Notes under the pieces: model-generated | Database searches by the model: none | The model's input: the letters and a program-made list of their open reading frames with translations, nothing else | What the model was told of the DNA's origin: nothing | Shown: positions 1-8,689 of the stretch, piece by piece | Position numbering within the stretch: the stretch's first letter is position 1 | Layout: each line of letters opens with the position of its first letter | From: Bacteroidales bacterium | Lineage (GTDB): Bacteria; Bacteroidota; Bacteroidia; Bacteroidales; UBA932 | Direction: 5' to 3' | DNA length: 64,000 bases | Assembly (NCBI GenBank): GCA_017544265.1 | Contig: JAFYEM010000034.1 | Location: forward strand, 25,587-89,586 | Program-made: the position numbers and the translations under genes

Positions 1-1
1 G

Positions 2-1741
2 GCAAAAATTCGTTTCTCAACGCCGCAGAGGGCCGAAATTTCATCGCAGGGCCGGAGAATCACGGCCGACGGCTACACCGCCTGGCACTCCTACCCCCGG
101 GACTATATGACCGGGCCCGGCCAGTTCCTGTGGGACCCGGAAAGGGGAATCCATTTCAGGACGGTAATCAGCGCTGACGCAAAGCAGGTCAAGGCCATCG
201 ACGGCGGCCTTGAAATCAGCGGCCGGCGTGCGGAAATCCTTATAGTGAACTCCACCTCCTTCGCAGGCTTCGACCGCGATCCGGTGAAGCAGGGGCTTGA
301 CTATAAGAGCCTGGCGCGCAATAATATAGACCACGCCGAAAAGATGCTTCCGGGCGCTTTGCGAAGGCGTCATGAAAAAGACTACCGCGCCCTTTACGGC
401 CGCTTCAGCATAGACCTTGGGAGGACCCCGGATTCCGTCCGGGCGCTGCCGACGGATGTGCAGCTTCGCCGCTACACCGATCTGAAGGAGAATAATCCTG
501 AACTGGAAGTGCTATACTGCCAGTTCGGCCGCTATCTTCTGATTTCATCCTCCCGCACGCCCGCAGTTCCGGCAAACCTGCAGGGGCTGTGGAATGAAAA
601 CCCGTCCCCTCCCTGGAGCAGCAACTACACCACCAATATCAATCTTGAAGAGAACTACTGGGGCTCGGAACTGACCGGACTCGGCGAACTCCACGCTGTC
701 CTTCTGGATTTCATTAAGGCGCTGAAAGTCAACGGAGAAGCTGCTGCAAGGGATATTTATGGAATAACGCCGGGCTGGTGCCTCGGGCAGAACAGCGACA
801 TCTGGGCCCTTGCGCAGCCGGTGGGTCTTCGCTCAGGGCACCCAAGCTGGGCGAACTGGACCATGGGCGGGGCCTGGCTTTCCACGCATATCTGGGAGCA
901 TTACCTGTTCTCCCGAGACAAAGACCGGCTGAAGGAGGACTATCCTGCTCTGAAAGGGGCGGCCGGATTTCTGCTTGAGTGGCTGGTGGAAAAGGATGGA
1001 GAGCTGATAAGCTCTCCCGGTACTTCCCCGGAGAACCTCTATCTGACTCCGGAAGGTTTCATCGGCTCCACGCTCTACGGCTGTACGGCGGACCTTGCAA
1101 TCGCGAGGGAGTGCCTCATGGACGCCTCGGCAGCTGCAAAACTGCTTGGAGACGAGGAGTTCGCCGCCCGGACGGAGGAGGCTCTGGCAAAGCTGCGGCC
1201 TTTCCGGATCGGAAAAGAAGGCGCCCTGCAGGAATGGTACCATGACTGGAAGGATTATGACCCCTGTCACCGTCACCAGTCGCATCTTTTCGGCCTGTAT
1301 CCCGGCCACCAGATAACTCCGGCCGATCCGGCCCTTGCCGCGGCCTGCGCGAAAACACTGCAGACAAGGGGGTTTGAAACTACCGGCTGGAGCTGCGCGT
1401 GGAGGATAAATCTCTATGCCCGTCTCGGCGACGGGGAAAACGCCTACAGGATGCTCCGCCGCCTGCTCAGATATGTGTCTCCAGATGGCTATTCGGGTGC
1501 TGACGCCCGCCGTGGCGGAGGCACCTATCCCAACCTGATGGACGCCCATTCGCCCTTTCAGATAGACGGAAATTTCGGCGGCAGCGCCGCTATTGTCGAA
1601 ATGCTTGTCCAGTCCTCTCCTGAGGGAACCCAGCTGCTGCCCGCGCTCCCGAAAGCATGGCCTGATGGATATGTACGCGGGGTTCGCACAAGAGAAGGAA
1701 AGAGCATTTCTTTTAAATGGAAAGACTATGAAAGTCAGTAG
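2..1741 (+). CDS. GH95 family alpha-L-fucosidase-like glycoside hydrolase, 5' end outside the window
   Basis: The reading frame is open from the first bases, so the gene begins upstream and only the C-terminal part is seen. GH95 enzymes release alpha-1,2-linked L-fucose (some members L-galactose) by inversion. The family signatures are in order: an N-terminal beta-domain end (RFSTPQRAEI, DYMTGPGQF), an NLQGLWNE segment followed by NINLEENYW with the two Asn that assist the catalytic base, SPGTSPEN with the Glu expected to be the general acid, HRHQSHLFGLYPG, and PFQIDGNFGG with the conserved Asp. No catalytic motif is missing. Such enzymes are normally exported to the periplasm or cell surface, but the signal peptide would lie outside the window. 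It overlaps the next gene by 14 bases, so the two are probably co-transcribed. Confidence 0.93.
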   Translation, partial: AKIRFSTPQRAEISSQGRRITADGYTAWHSYPRDYMTGPGQFLWDPERGIHFRTVISADAKQVKAIDGGLEISGRRAEILIVNSTSFAGFDRDPVKQGLDYKSLARNNIDHAEKMLPGALRRRHEKDYRALYGRFSIDLGRTPDSVRALPTDVQLRRYTDLKENNPELEVLYCQFGRYLLISSSRTPAVPANLQGLWNENPSPPWSSNYTTNINLEENYWGSELTGLGELHAVLLDFIKALKVNGEAAARDIYGITPGWCLGQNSDIWALAQPVGLRSGHPSWANWTMGGAWLSTHIWEHYLFSRDKDRLKEDYPALKGAAGFLLEWLVEKDGELISSPGTSPENLYLTPEGFIGSTLYGCTADLAIARECLMDASAAAKLLGDEEFAARTEEALAKLRPFRIGKEGALQEWYHDWKDYDPCHRHQSHLFGLYPGHQITPADPALAAACAKTLQTRGFETTGWSCAWRINLYARLGDGENAYRMLRRLLRYVSPDGYSGADARRGGGTYPNLMDAHSPFQIDGNFGGSAAIVEMLVQSSPEGTQLLPALPKAWPDGYVRGVRTREGKSISFKWKDYESQ

Positions 1742-3452
1742 ATTAATCGTGCTCGCCGCAGCATTGGCGGCAGTATCATGCGGAAAGAAAATAATTGCCA
1801 CCACCTCTGCTCCCCCGAAAGCAGAGACTCCGGTACAGCAGACTCCGCCGAAGGCTGAACCAACTCCCCGGAATCAGGAACCCGGGAGTATAATACTATC
1901 TTTAGAGTCTCCTTTTGAAACCCTCTGGGAGAGCGGGGAAAAACTGCTTCTGCGCTCTGCTGCGGGCAATCTGGAATTCACCGTCGAGGAAGGCGGCAGC
2001 GAGGTTTCCTTCACCTGCGAGGACCCGGTCTTTGCCGACGGGAACAGTTTTTCCGTGGTCCGCGGCCCGCTGGAACTTGTAGCAGGCGCATCAAATACCT
2101 CGACATTTTTCGGCAGCGGTACAGTTGAGGACAGGCAGCTTATAATAACGCTGCGTCCGGTGTCGTCATTCATACTTCTGCCGAGCAGCTCTGCCGCCGA
2201 AATAGTCCCGCTCGCGGGAGATATCCATACTTCCGCAACCCTCGACCCGACGACTGGAGAGTTGACTCCCGGAGGCGCTGCGGCCAGGATTTCAGTGCCG
2301 GAAGGTTCGAGTGTCCTTTCCCTGCCGTCGCAGAGCGGCGACATTGCAATTCTGTCCCGTGACGGCGAAACCCTGTGGAGCAGTTTCGTGTCCATACCCC
2401 CTGCCGGAGAGGCTGTCCCGGCTCCGCAGCTGACGCCGTACAGCGTTACCGCCGCACCCAGGCTCGGAGTGGAGTATTCCCTTTCCAACCTCGCTGATTA
2501 CACCTCGGGATACACCCCCGGAGAGTTTTCCGGAATCACGAGAATATCTGACGGACGCTATGCCATAGTGCACAACGGCGCCAAGGGAGGAGGAATCTAT
2601 ACCATGGATATAAAGTTCTCAGATACAGGCATTTCAGCAATCTCAGCAGAGCCGGCGCCCGGCACCGAAAGCGCCACGTCGGTCCGAGACCCGGAAGGGA
2701 TTGCATACGTCTCCCAGACCCGCACCCTCTGGGTGTGCGGGGAAAAGAACCAGGATATTCTGGAATATGACCTCAGCGGCAATCCTACGGGCAGGTCCAT
2801 GGAGGTTCCCCAGGATCTCGCCGCGGACAAACTCTCTACCGGAAACGGCTTTGAATCACTTGCCTACGACGGATCCAAATCGCGTCTGTGGACTGTAAGC
2901 GAAGAGCCGCTGAAAAAGGATGCCGACTGGTTCCCCGTCGGGCAGGAGCGCCGAATCGTAAGGCTTCAGAGTTTCGATACGGGCACGAGAAAAGCCGCTC
3001 AGAGACGATTCTACGCAATGGATCCCCCTGCCTTGAAAAAGACGGCCGGGTCCAATTACGTGCATGGGATATCGGATATTGCCGTACTTTCCGGGGGAGA
3101 ATTCCTGGTCATGGAACGCGAGGTCCACGTACCGAAATATGCATCTTCCGACTATGCGTCAATCGTGAATATGCTGGTTGAGGCGAGGACGGTGACAAAG
3201 ATATATCTCATAGACCCCTACTCTTCCGAAGGAATCCTTTCCAAGGTGCTGGTCGCCGGTTTCATCACCCAGTTCCCCGGCGCCTTCAATATGGTACTCG
3301 GCGGCGACCCCACCCTTGCAAACTATGAAGGAATGTGTGAGGGGCCGTTCCTCAACGGCCATCGCACCCTGTTGCTTGTGAACGACTCCGAAAAAGGCAA
3401 GGGAAACAACTACGCCCGGCTTCAGGACTATTTGAAGATTATTGCTTTCTAG
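1728..3452 (+). CDS. lipoprotein with C-terminal phytase-esterase-like domain
   Basis: 574 residues from the ATG at 1728. That start gives a clean lipoprotein signal (MKVSRLIVLAAALAAVSC, lipid Cys at 18); an earlier in-frame ATG at 1593 would bury the signal and overlap the upstream gene heavily. A Pro-rich linker follows, then a beta-rich region to about residue 230 resembling the adhesin-like domains of Bacteroidales lipoproteins. The last 330 residues match the esterase-like activity of phytase family (PF13449): a propeller-like domain with GEFSGITRISDGRY, RDPEGIAY, NGFESLAYD and the closing NYEGMCEGPFL. The substrate cannot be read from sequence. The overlap with the GH95 gene suggests a shared transcript and an exported or surface role. 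Confidence 0.82.
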   Translation: MKVSRLIVLAAALAAVSCGKKIIATTSAPPKAETPVQQTPPKAEPTPRNQEPGSIILSLESPFETLWESGEKLLLRSAAGNLEFTVEEGGSEVSFTCEDPVFADGNSFSVVRGPLELVAGASNTSTFFGSGTVEDRQLIITLRPVSSFILLPSSSAAEIVPLAGDIHTSATLDPTTGELTPGGAAARISVPEGSSVLSLPSQSGDIAILSRDGETLWSSFVSIPPAGEAVPAPQLTPYSVTAAPRLGVEYSLSNLADYTSGYTPGEFSGITRISDGRYAIVHNGAKGGGIYTMDIKFSDTGISAISAEPAPGTESATSVRDPEGIAYVSQTRTLWVCGEKNQDILEYDLSGNPTGRSMEVPQDLAADKLSTGNGFESLAYDGSKSRLWTVSEEPLKKDADWFPVGQERRIVRLQSFDTGTRKAAQRRFYAMDPPALKKTAGSNYVHGISDIAVLSGGEFLVMEREVHVPKYASSDYASIVNMLVEARTVTKIYLIDPYSSEGILSKVLVAGFITQFPGAFNMVLGGDPTLANYEGMCEGPFLNGHRTLLLVNDSEKGKGNNYARLQDYLKIIAF

Positions 3453-3499
3453 GGCCGCAACAAACTTTTTGCCGAACTTCCTTGCAGCAAATACAATGT

Positions 3500-3513
3500 C
3501 GCCTCGCCAGGCG
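3500..3513 (+). terminator. weak hairpin between convergent genes
   Basis: CGCCT-CGCC-AGGCG followed by GATTTT lies 48 bases after the stop of the phytase-like lipoprotein gene and before the oppositely oriented regulator. Position and shape fit a modest intrinsic terminator. The stem is only 5 bp. Confidence 0.4.
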
Positions 3514-3531
3514 GATTTTCCTTAATGGACG

Positions 3532-4458
3532 TTACAGTTTAGACAGGAAGAACTCCGCGTCCGGAGAGGCTTTTATCCTCTCTTTGATGCGGTATAGGCG
3601 GTTATAGATATATGGTTTGTCCTTTTCCAGCAGAGCGGCGATAGTTGTCGTGGAAAAACCGGCTGCGGTGAAGATATAGAGAGAAAAATCCTCTTCTTTC
3701 CACTTGGGAAACGTCTCCCGGAGCCTGGTGATGGTGCCGTCGGAATCCAGCGCGGCTTCAAGCTCCCGCCTTTCCCTGGAGTCAGAACGGTAGGATTCTA
3801 TTATGGACCTGACTTCCCGGAGGATTTTCGGCTGCAGATTATCCGTGCCCTCGTGGATATAATACTGTTCGCAGAGACGGTCCAGCGCAGAATTCCCGGC
3901 CTTCCGGGCCGAGAGTCGTCGCCTCAGGTCCTCAGCCGCGGAAAGCAGTCTTTCGTTTTCCTCCCGTTCCTCTGCCAGGCGCTTCTGGGCCTGCATCTTG
4001 AGTGCATAGAAATAGAGCACCAGCGTAGACAGAACGCCGATTATCAGCAACAGCAGCGCGCCGGTACGGCTACGTCGCTTCTCCTGCTCCAATGCCGCCT
4101 GCCGGGCTTTCATCAGCGCCGCAAGCCCGCCGGTGTACTGATGCGCCGCCGTCCTTGCGGTTCCGAGCAGCTCCCAGGCTGCGACTCGCGACGACAGCGG
4201 GCCGTTTTCTTCGAACCAGTTGCAGGCCGACAGCAGCGCCTCCTCTTCGGCAGGCGTCAGGAAATAATAGCTTCTGTAAAATGACAGTGCGTGAAGATAG
4301 TCATATTCTGCTCCGCGACGCGGAGACATAGACCCTCTGTCCATGCCTTCCAGCACCACCAGGGCGCTGTCCGGCGCCACTTTCTCCACTGCATCAAACT
4401 CTCCACTGCCGGCTCCGAACACCGACAAAAAAACTGCTATTACGACCGTTACTGCCAT
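3532..4458 (-). CDS. membrane-anchored helix-turn-helix-like regulator with short periplasmic part
   Basis: 308 residues. Visible parts: an N-terminal hydrophobic signal or anchor (1-16), about 110 mostly helical residues, a membrane helix near 133-152 (GALLLLIIGVLSTLVLYFYAL), a charged coiled coil (about 155-195), and a C-terminal helical region (about 250-300: FSLYIFTAAGFSTTTIAALL then YIYNRLYRIKERI) that resembles the DNA-binding end of Bacteroidota TPR-TM-HTH regulators. Known relatives usually have a longer TPR sensor; here it is short and shows at most one or two weak repeats. It could sense a periplasmic state and act on nearby DNA, but no target is visible. It is convergent with the GH95/phytase-like pair. 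Confidence 0.6.
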   Translation of the reverse strand: MAVTVVIAVFLSVFGAGSGEFDAVEKVAPDSALVVLEGMDRGSMSPRRGAEYDYLHALSFYRSYYFLTPAEEEALLSACNWFEENGPLSSRVAAWELLGTARTAAHQYTGGLAALMKARQAALEQEKRRSRTGALLLLIIGVLSTLVLYFYALKMQAQKRLAEEREENERLLSAAEDLRRRLSARKAGNSALDRLCEQYYIHEGTDNLQPKILREVRSIIESYRSDSRERRELEAALDSDGTITRLRETFPKWKEEDFSLYIFTAAGFSTTTIAALLEKDKPYIYNRLYRIKERIKASPDAEFFLSKL

Positions 4459-4509
4459 TTGTGGTTCTTGTTGATAAAAAAATTAGCAGCATCTCTTTTA
4501 TCGCCTGCG

Positions 4510-4535
4510 GTGGGAGGGACGAGCCCTTAAAGGGC
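4510..4535. repeat. palindromic repeat, copy A of the CCCTCCCAC family
   Basis: On the minus strand this reads as a GCCCTT-T-AAGGGC hairpin, three bases, then TCCCTCCCAC. The same order of GC hairpin plus CCCTCCCAY occurs at 34437-34470 and inside 37832-37962. Placed just after glyS, the hairpin may also act as its terminator. Confidence 0.45.
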
Positions 4536-4562
4536 GAAGGAGGAAAACGTTGCAGCTTATTT

Positions 4563-6104
4563 CTAAAGATTCCGTAGCAAATTCGTCAGGCTGACCTTCT
4601 TGTCGATAATGGCGCGGAGATCCTCGATCCGGACCCTCTCCTGCGACATGGTGTCGCGGTCGCGCACGGTCACGCAGCCGTCATTGACGGTTTCATGGTC
4701 TATGGTGACGCAGAAAGGCGTGCCGATGGCGTCCTGGCGGCGATAACGCTTGCCGATGGAGTCCTTCTCGTCGTACTGATAGGCAAAATCATACTTGAGT
4801 TCATCCACTACCTTCTGCGCAATCTCCGGCAGGCCGTCTTTCTTGACAAGGGGCATGACTGCCAACTTGATCGGGGCAAGCGGGGCGGGAATCTTCATCA
4901 CAACCCTCTCTTCGCCGCCTTCCAGCTGCTCCACGGTATAGGCATGGCTCAGTACGGCCAGACACATGCGGTCCACGCCGATGGAGGTCTCTACGCAGTA
5001 AGGGACATAGCTTTCGCCGGTCTCGGGATCAAAATACTGAATCTTCTTGCCTGAAAGCTTCTGGTGGTTCCCGAGGTCGAAATCTGTACGGGAATGGATA
5101 CCTTCAAGCTCTTTGAATCCGAAGGGGAAACGGAACTCGATATCGGTGGCGGCATTGGCATAGTGAGCGAGCTTCTCATGATCGTGGAAGCGGTAATTCT
5201 CGGCACCCATACCGATATTGACATGCCATTTCATACGGTTCTCCTTCCACTTGCGGAACCACTCCATTTCAGTTCCGGGGCGTACGAAGAACTCCATTTC
5301 CATCTGCTCGAACTCCCTCATGCGGAAGATGAACTGACGTGCGACAATCTCGTTGCGGAAGGCCTTTCCTATCTGGGCGATACCGAAAGGAATCTTCATA
5401 CGGCCGGTCTTCTGGACATTGAGATATTCCACAAAAATGCCCTGGGCGGTCTCCGGACGCAGATAAATCTTGTCCAGGTCGGGATTGCCGGTGGACCCCA
5501 TAGTGGTGGAGAACATCAGGTTGAACTGACGCACGTCGGTCCAGTTGGCGGTGCCGCTGATGGGGCAGACAATTCCGCAGTCGATGATAATCTGCTTGTA
5601 TTCTTCGAGATTATTCTCGTTCTCCGCCTTCAGATAACGGGCATGGACCTCGTCATATTTGGCTTTTTCGCGCAGCACATTCGGATTGGTCGCGCGGAAC
5701 TGGGCCTCGTCGAAGGCGTCGCCGAAACGTTTGCGGCCCTTGGCGCCCTCCTTCTCGATTTTTTCCTCGATTTTAGCGAGATATTCCTCTATCAGCACAT
5801 CTGCGCGATAGCGTTTCTTCGAATCGCGGTTGTCTATGAGGGGATCGTTGAACGCCGCGACGTGACCGGATGCGACCCAGGTCTTGGGGTGCATGAACAC
5901 GCAGGAGTCGATGCCCACGATATTCTCGTTGAGGCGGGTCATAGCCTGCCACCAGTAGTCCTTAATATTGTTTTTCAGCTGTACGCCCATCTGGCCGTAG
6001 TCATAGACGGCTGCCAGACCATCGTAAATTTCACTTGAAGGGAAAATGAATCCGTACTCTTTGCAATGAGCAACAAGTACCTTGAAAAGTTCTTCCTGTG
6101 TCAT
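4563..6104 (-). CDS. glyS: glycyl-tRNA synthetase, dimeric class II type
   Basis: 513 residues. It charges tRNA-Gly with glycine in the cytoplasm. This is the single-chain eukaryote/Bacteroidota-like alpha2 enzyme, not the alpha2beta2 form. Recognisable motifs are GFIFPSSEIYDG near the N-terminus, WWQAMTR, NLMFSTTMG, the class II motif 2 region FRNEIVARQFIFRMREFEQMEMEFF, GVDRMCLAVL (motif 3) and the C-terminal anticodon-binding domain with FCVTIDHETVNDG and VTVRDRD. Length is normal for the family. The ATG at 6104 follows a TAATTTTG box by 21 bases. Confidence 0.97.
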   Translation of the reverse strand: MTQEELFKVLVAHCKEYGFIFPSSEIYDGLAAVYDYGQMGVQLKNNIKDYWWQAMTRLNENIVGIDSCVFMHPKTWVASGHVAAFNDPLIDNRDSKKRYRADVLIEEYLAKIEEKIEKEGAKGRKRFGDAFDEAQFRATNPNVLREKAKYDEVHARYLKAENENNLEEYKQIIIDCGIVCPISGTANWTDVRQFNLMFSTTMGSTGNPDLDKIYLRPETAQGIFVEYLNVQKTGRMKIPFGIAQIGKAFRNEIVARQFIFRMREFEQMEMEFFVRPGTEMEWFRKWKENRMKWHVNIGMGAENYRFHDHEKLAHYANAATDIEFRFPFGFKELEGIHSRTDFDLGNHQKLSGKKIQYFDPETGESYVPYCVETSIGVDRMCLAVLSHAYTVEQLEGGEERVVMKIPAPLAPIKLAVMPLVKKDGLPEIAQKVVDELKYDFAYQYDEKDSIGKRYRRQDAIGTPFCVTIDHETVNDGCVTVRDRDTMSQERVRIEDLRAIIDKKVSLTNLLRNL

Positions 6105-6125
6105 ACCTTATAAATATTTATCCCA

Positions 6126-6133
6126 CAAAATTA
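6126..6133 (-). promoter_or_regulatory. -7 box of glyS
   Basis: TAATTTTG on the minus strand, matching the Bacteroidota sigma-ABfr -7 consensus TAnnTTTG, 21 bases before the glyS ATG. Confidence 0.6.
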
Positions 6134-6187
6134 CTAATTTTTACCATAAAACAAGTTGACACTGTGGCAGAGCCGTATAAATTTTAG

Positions 6188-6195
6188 TAAATTTG
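6188..6195 (+). promoter_or_regulatory. -7 box of sufS, leaderless arrangement
   Basis: TAAATTTG followed by C, AGGCT and the ATG. With a start site 5-7 bases after the box, the transcript would begin at or next to the start codon. The TTG inside the box is in frame with sufS and could be mistaken for a start. Confidence 0.65.
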
Positions 6196-6201
6196 CAGGC
6201 T

Positions 6202-7428
6202 ATGGACGTAAATGAGCTGAGAAAACTGTTTCCGATACTGTCGATAAAGTCGGCCGGCCGCGATATTGTCTATCTGGACAATGCCGCAACCTCGCAGCGG
6301 CCGGTCCAGGTCAGCGACAAAATTTTGGAAATCAATAATTTCTGCAACGCAAACATACACCGGGCCGTACATAGCCTCGCCTCCGCGGCGACAGGACAAT
6401 ACGAAGCCGCCCGCAAAGCCGTAGCCGAATTTATCGGCGCCGGGGCGGAACGCGAAATTGTTTTCACATCCGGAACAACGGCGTCAGTCAATCTCGTGGC
6501 CTTCTGTTTCGGCGAGAAATTCGTCGGAAATGGAGATGAAATAATTGTCCCGGAGGCCGAGCATCACTCGAACCTGGTTCCATGGCAGATGCTCTGCGAA
6601 AGGAAAGGGGCAATCCTTCGGGTACTGAAGGTGCTTGATAACGGAGAACTGGACCTGGACGGACTTGAGCGCCTGATTTCAGACAGGACAAGACTCATTG
6701 CCGCAGCCCATGTAAGCAATGTCCTCGGGATCGTGAATCCGGTCGGGGAAATAATCCGCATCGCTCACTCCAGGGGTGTTCCCGTCCTTATCGACGGCGC
6801 CCAGGGAATAGTCCATGAAAAAGTGGACGTCCAGGCCCTGGACTGCGATTTCTATGCTTTCTCCGGACACAAGATGTTCGCGTCCACGGGGACTGGTGTG
6901 CTTTACGGAAAGAAGCGCTGGCTGGACTCTCTGCCGCCATTCATGGGCGGAGGCGAAATGATAGGCTCGGTTTCATTCAGCGGAACGACCTATGCCGATG
7001 CTCCATATAAATTTGAAGCGGGAACACAGAATATCTCCGGCGTGCCGACCTTCGTCCCGGCAATTTCGATGACAAAACTCTGCCGCGAGGACGCTTCCCT
7101 CTCGCAGAATCTTGTAAACATACGCGACTTCGTGCTGGAAACCCTTCTGCAGGACGACAGAATCAGACTTTTCGGTGTTCCACGTGAAACATCCGCAAAA
7201 ATTCCGCTATTCTCCTTCGCAGTAAACGGGGCACATCACGAAGATCTGGCCCTGATCCTGGACAAGATGGGCATAGCCGTCCGTTCCGGACAGATGTGCG
7301 CCGAGCCGCTTATGGACCGATTCGGCGTCACTGGCATGCTCAGGGCCTCTTTTGCCGCCTACAACACCATGGAGGAGGCGGAGTATTTCATAAAATCCCT
7401 CGACAGGGCAATCAAAATGCTGATATGA
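6202..7428 (+). CDS. sufS: SufS-type cysteine desulfurase
   Basis: 408 residues. A PLP enzyme that takes sulfur from L-cysteine and carries it as a persulfide for Fe-S cluster assembly. The PLP lysine is Lys224 in FSGHKMFAST, the phosphate-binding TSGTTASVN lies near 89-97, EHHSNLVPWQ near 120-129, IDGAQG near 198-203, and the active-site Cys is 366 in RSGQMCAEPLM. The start is taken at ATG 6202; the in-frame TTG nine bases upstream lies inside the promoter box. The stop overlaps the sufE start (ATGA). The other suf genes (sufBCD) are not in the window. Confidence 0.95.
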   Translation: MDVNELRKLFPILSIKSAGRDIVYLDNAATSQRPVQVSDKILEINNFCNANIHRAVHSLASAATGQYEAARKAVAEFIGAGAEREIVFTSGTTASVNLVAFCFGEKFVGNGDEIIVPEAEHHSNLVPWQMLCERKGAILRVLKVLDNGELDLDGLERLISDRTRLIAAAHVSNVLGIVNPVGEIIRIAHSRGVPVLIDGAQGIVHEKVDVQALDCDFYAFSGHKMFASTGTGVLYGKKRWLDSLPPFMGGGEMIGSVSFSGTTYADAPYKFEAGTQNISGVPTFVPAISMTKLCREDASLSQNLVNIRDFVLETLLQDDRIRLFGVPRETSAKIPLFSFAVNGAHHEDLALILDKMGIAVRSGQMCAEPLMDRFGVTGMLRASFAAYNTMEEAEYFIKSLDRAIKMLI

Positions 7429-7835
7429 CACTTCAGGAAAAGAAAGCAGCCGTGATCGAAGATTTTTCGATGTATGACGAGTGGCTTGACAAATATGAAT
7501 ACCTGATTGAACTCGGGAAAAACCTTGAGCCTTTCCCCGATGAAAAGAAAACCGACGACCGGCTTATAAAAGGCTGCCAGTCAAGGGTATGGCTGGATGT
7601 AAGGGAAGATAAGGGGAAACTTTATTTCAGCGCCGACAGCGACGCCGTCATAACAAAAGGGATAATCTCCCTGCTCGTTTCGGTCTATTCCGGAGAGAGC
7701 GCAGAAGAAATCGCGGAGGATGATTTTGCCTTCCTCGAGTCTATCGGCCTTCGCGAGAACCTGTCCCCCACCCGCGCCGGCGGACTAGTATCGATGGTTG
7801 ACACTATCAGAACTCTTGCAAAAAATGGAAGATAA
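7425..7835 (+). CDS. sufE: SufE sulfur-acceptor protein
   Basis: 136 residues. SufE accepts the persulfide from SufS and stimulates its turnover. The sulfur-accepting Cys is Cys51 in IKGCQSRVW, the same position as in well-studied SufE. The C-terminal LSPTRAGGLVSMV motif is also typical. The start overlaps the sufS stop by 4 bases; earlier in-frame starts lie inside sufS. It overlaps the next gene by 11 bases. Confidence 0.95.
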   Translation: MTLQEKKAAVIEDFSMYDEWLDKYEYLIELGKNLEPFPDEKKTDDRLIKGCQSRVWLDVREDKGKLYFSADSDAVITKGIISLLVSVYSGESAEEIAEDDFAFLESIGLRENLSPTRAGGLVSMVDTIRTLAKNGR

Positions 7836-8202
7836 CATACTGACAAGCGAAGACGCAAAAGAACTGGCGCCCCTGTATTCAGACGTAATCCTGGCGATAA
7901 AGCAGGTCTATGACCCCGAAATCCCGGTGAATGTCTATGACCTCGGCCTGATTTACGAACTTGTCATCAGCAAGACCCGCGAGGTCTATATTCTGATGAC
8001 CTTTACGGCGCCCACCTGCCCCATGGCAGATGAGGTAGTAGCAGAGGTGAAAAAGTCTGTTGAAGAGGTTCCGGGCGTTGTTTCCTGCAAGATAGAACTC
8101 ACTTTCGAGCCACAGTGGGACAAAAGCATGCTCTCGGAAGAAGCGAGGGTCCAGCTCGGAATGGACGACATGGACGACGACTATGGCTCCCTCAACGACT
8201 GA
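7825..8202 (+). CDS. DUF59/MIP18-like protein, SufT-like
   Basis: 125 residues from ATG 7825 (a TTG at 7798 is in frame but lies deeper in sufE). The DUF59 domain spans about residues 18-105, with YDPEIPVNVYDLGLIYEL and the TFTAPTCPMAD segment carrying the conserved Cys. Relatives (SufT, PaaD, the N-terminal domain of some Mrp proteins) help Fe-S cluster maturation. The C-terminus is very acidic (DDMDDDYG). Its place directly after sufSE supports a SufT-like role. It overlaps folK by 20 bases. Confidence 0.88.
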   Translation: MEDNILTSEDAKELAPLYSDVILAIKQVYDPEIPVNVYDLGLIYELVISKTREVYILMTFTAPTCPMADEVVAEVKKSVEEVPGVVSCKIELTFEPQWDKSMLSEEARVQLGMDDMDDDYGSLND

Positions 8203-8638
8203 TGTATGTCTTTCTCTCGGAAGCAATCTGGGCGACAGGGAAAAGAATCTGAAAGAAGCCATCTCGCTGCTTGAAGCGGCCCTGGAGACTCCTGTAGCGG
8301 CAGTTTCCTCACTTATAGAGACGGATGCATACGGATTTGAAAGCGAAAACCGCTTCCTGAATTGCTGCGTCCGCTTCTGCGTCGACGGGAACCTGACTCC
8401 GCACTCTCTCCTTAAAATATGTAAAAGGATTGAACGGGAACTCGGCAGAAAAGACGAGGGAAAGGTCTTCGACAAGCATGGTTCAAGGATTTATCGCGAC
8501 CGCCCCATAGATATAGACATACTTTGTTTCGGCGACGTCCGCATGGACACGCCAGAGCTGACAATCCCCCATCCCGGCATTTCGAAACGCGATTTTGTAA
8601 GAATTCCGCTCGCTGAAATTATGAAAATCAACGAATAA
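8183..8638 (+). CDS. folK: HPPK, folate biosynthesis pyrophosphokinase
   Basis: 151 residues. It transfers pyrophosphate from ATP to 6-hydroxymethyl-7,8-dihydropterin before dihydropteroate synthesis. Signatures are SLGSNLGDREKNL near the start, DAYGFESENRFLNCC, and the metal-binding RDRPIDIDILCFG at about 113-125, followed by IPHPGISKRDFV. It is translationally coupled to the DUF59 gene and 51 bases before ruvA. Folate genes thyA and folA appear elsewhere at 38-39 kb. Confidence 0.95.
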   Translation: MAPSTTDVCLSLGSNLGDREKNLKEAISLLEAALETPVAAVSSLIETDAYGFESENRFLNCCVRFCVDGNLTPHSLLKICKRIERELGRKDEGKVFDKHGSRIYRDRPIDIDILCFGDVRMDTPELTIPHPGISKRDFVRIPLAEIMKINE

Positions 8639-8689
8639 TTATTAAGTTTGAATTTTCAAGGAATAATTTTTCAACATCACAAAAAGACC

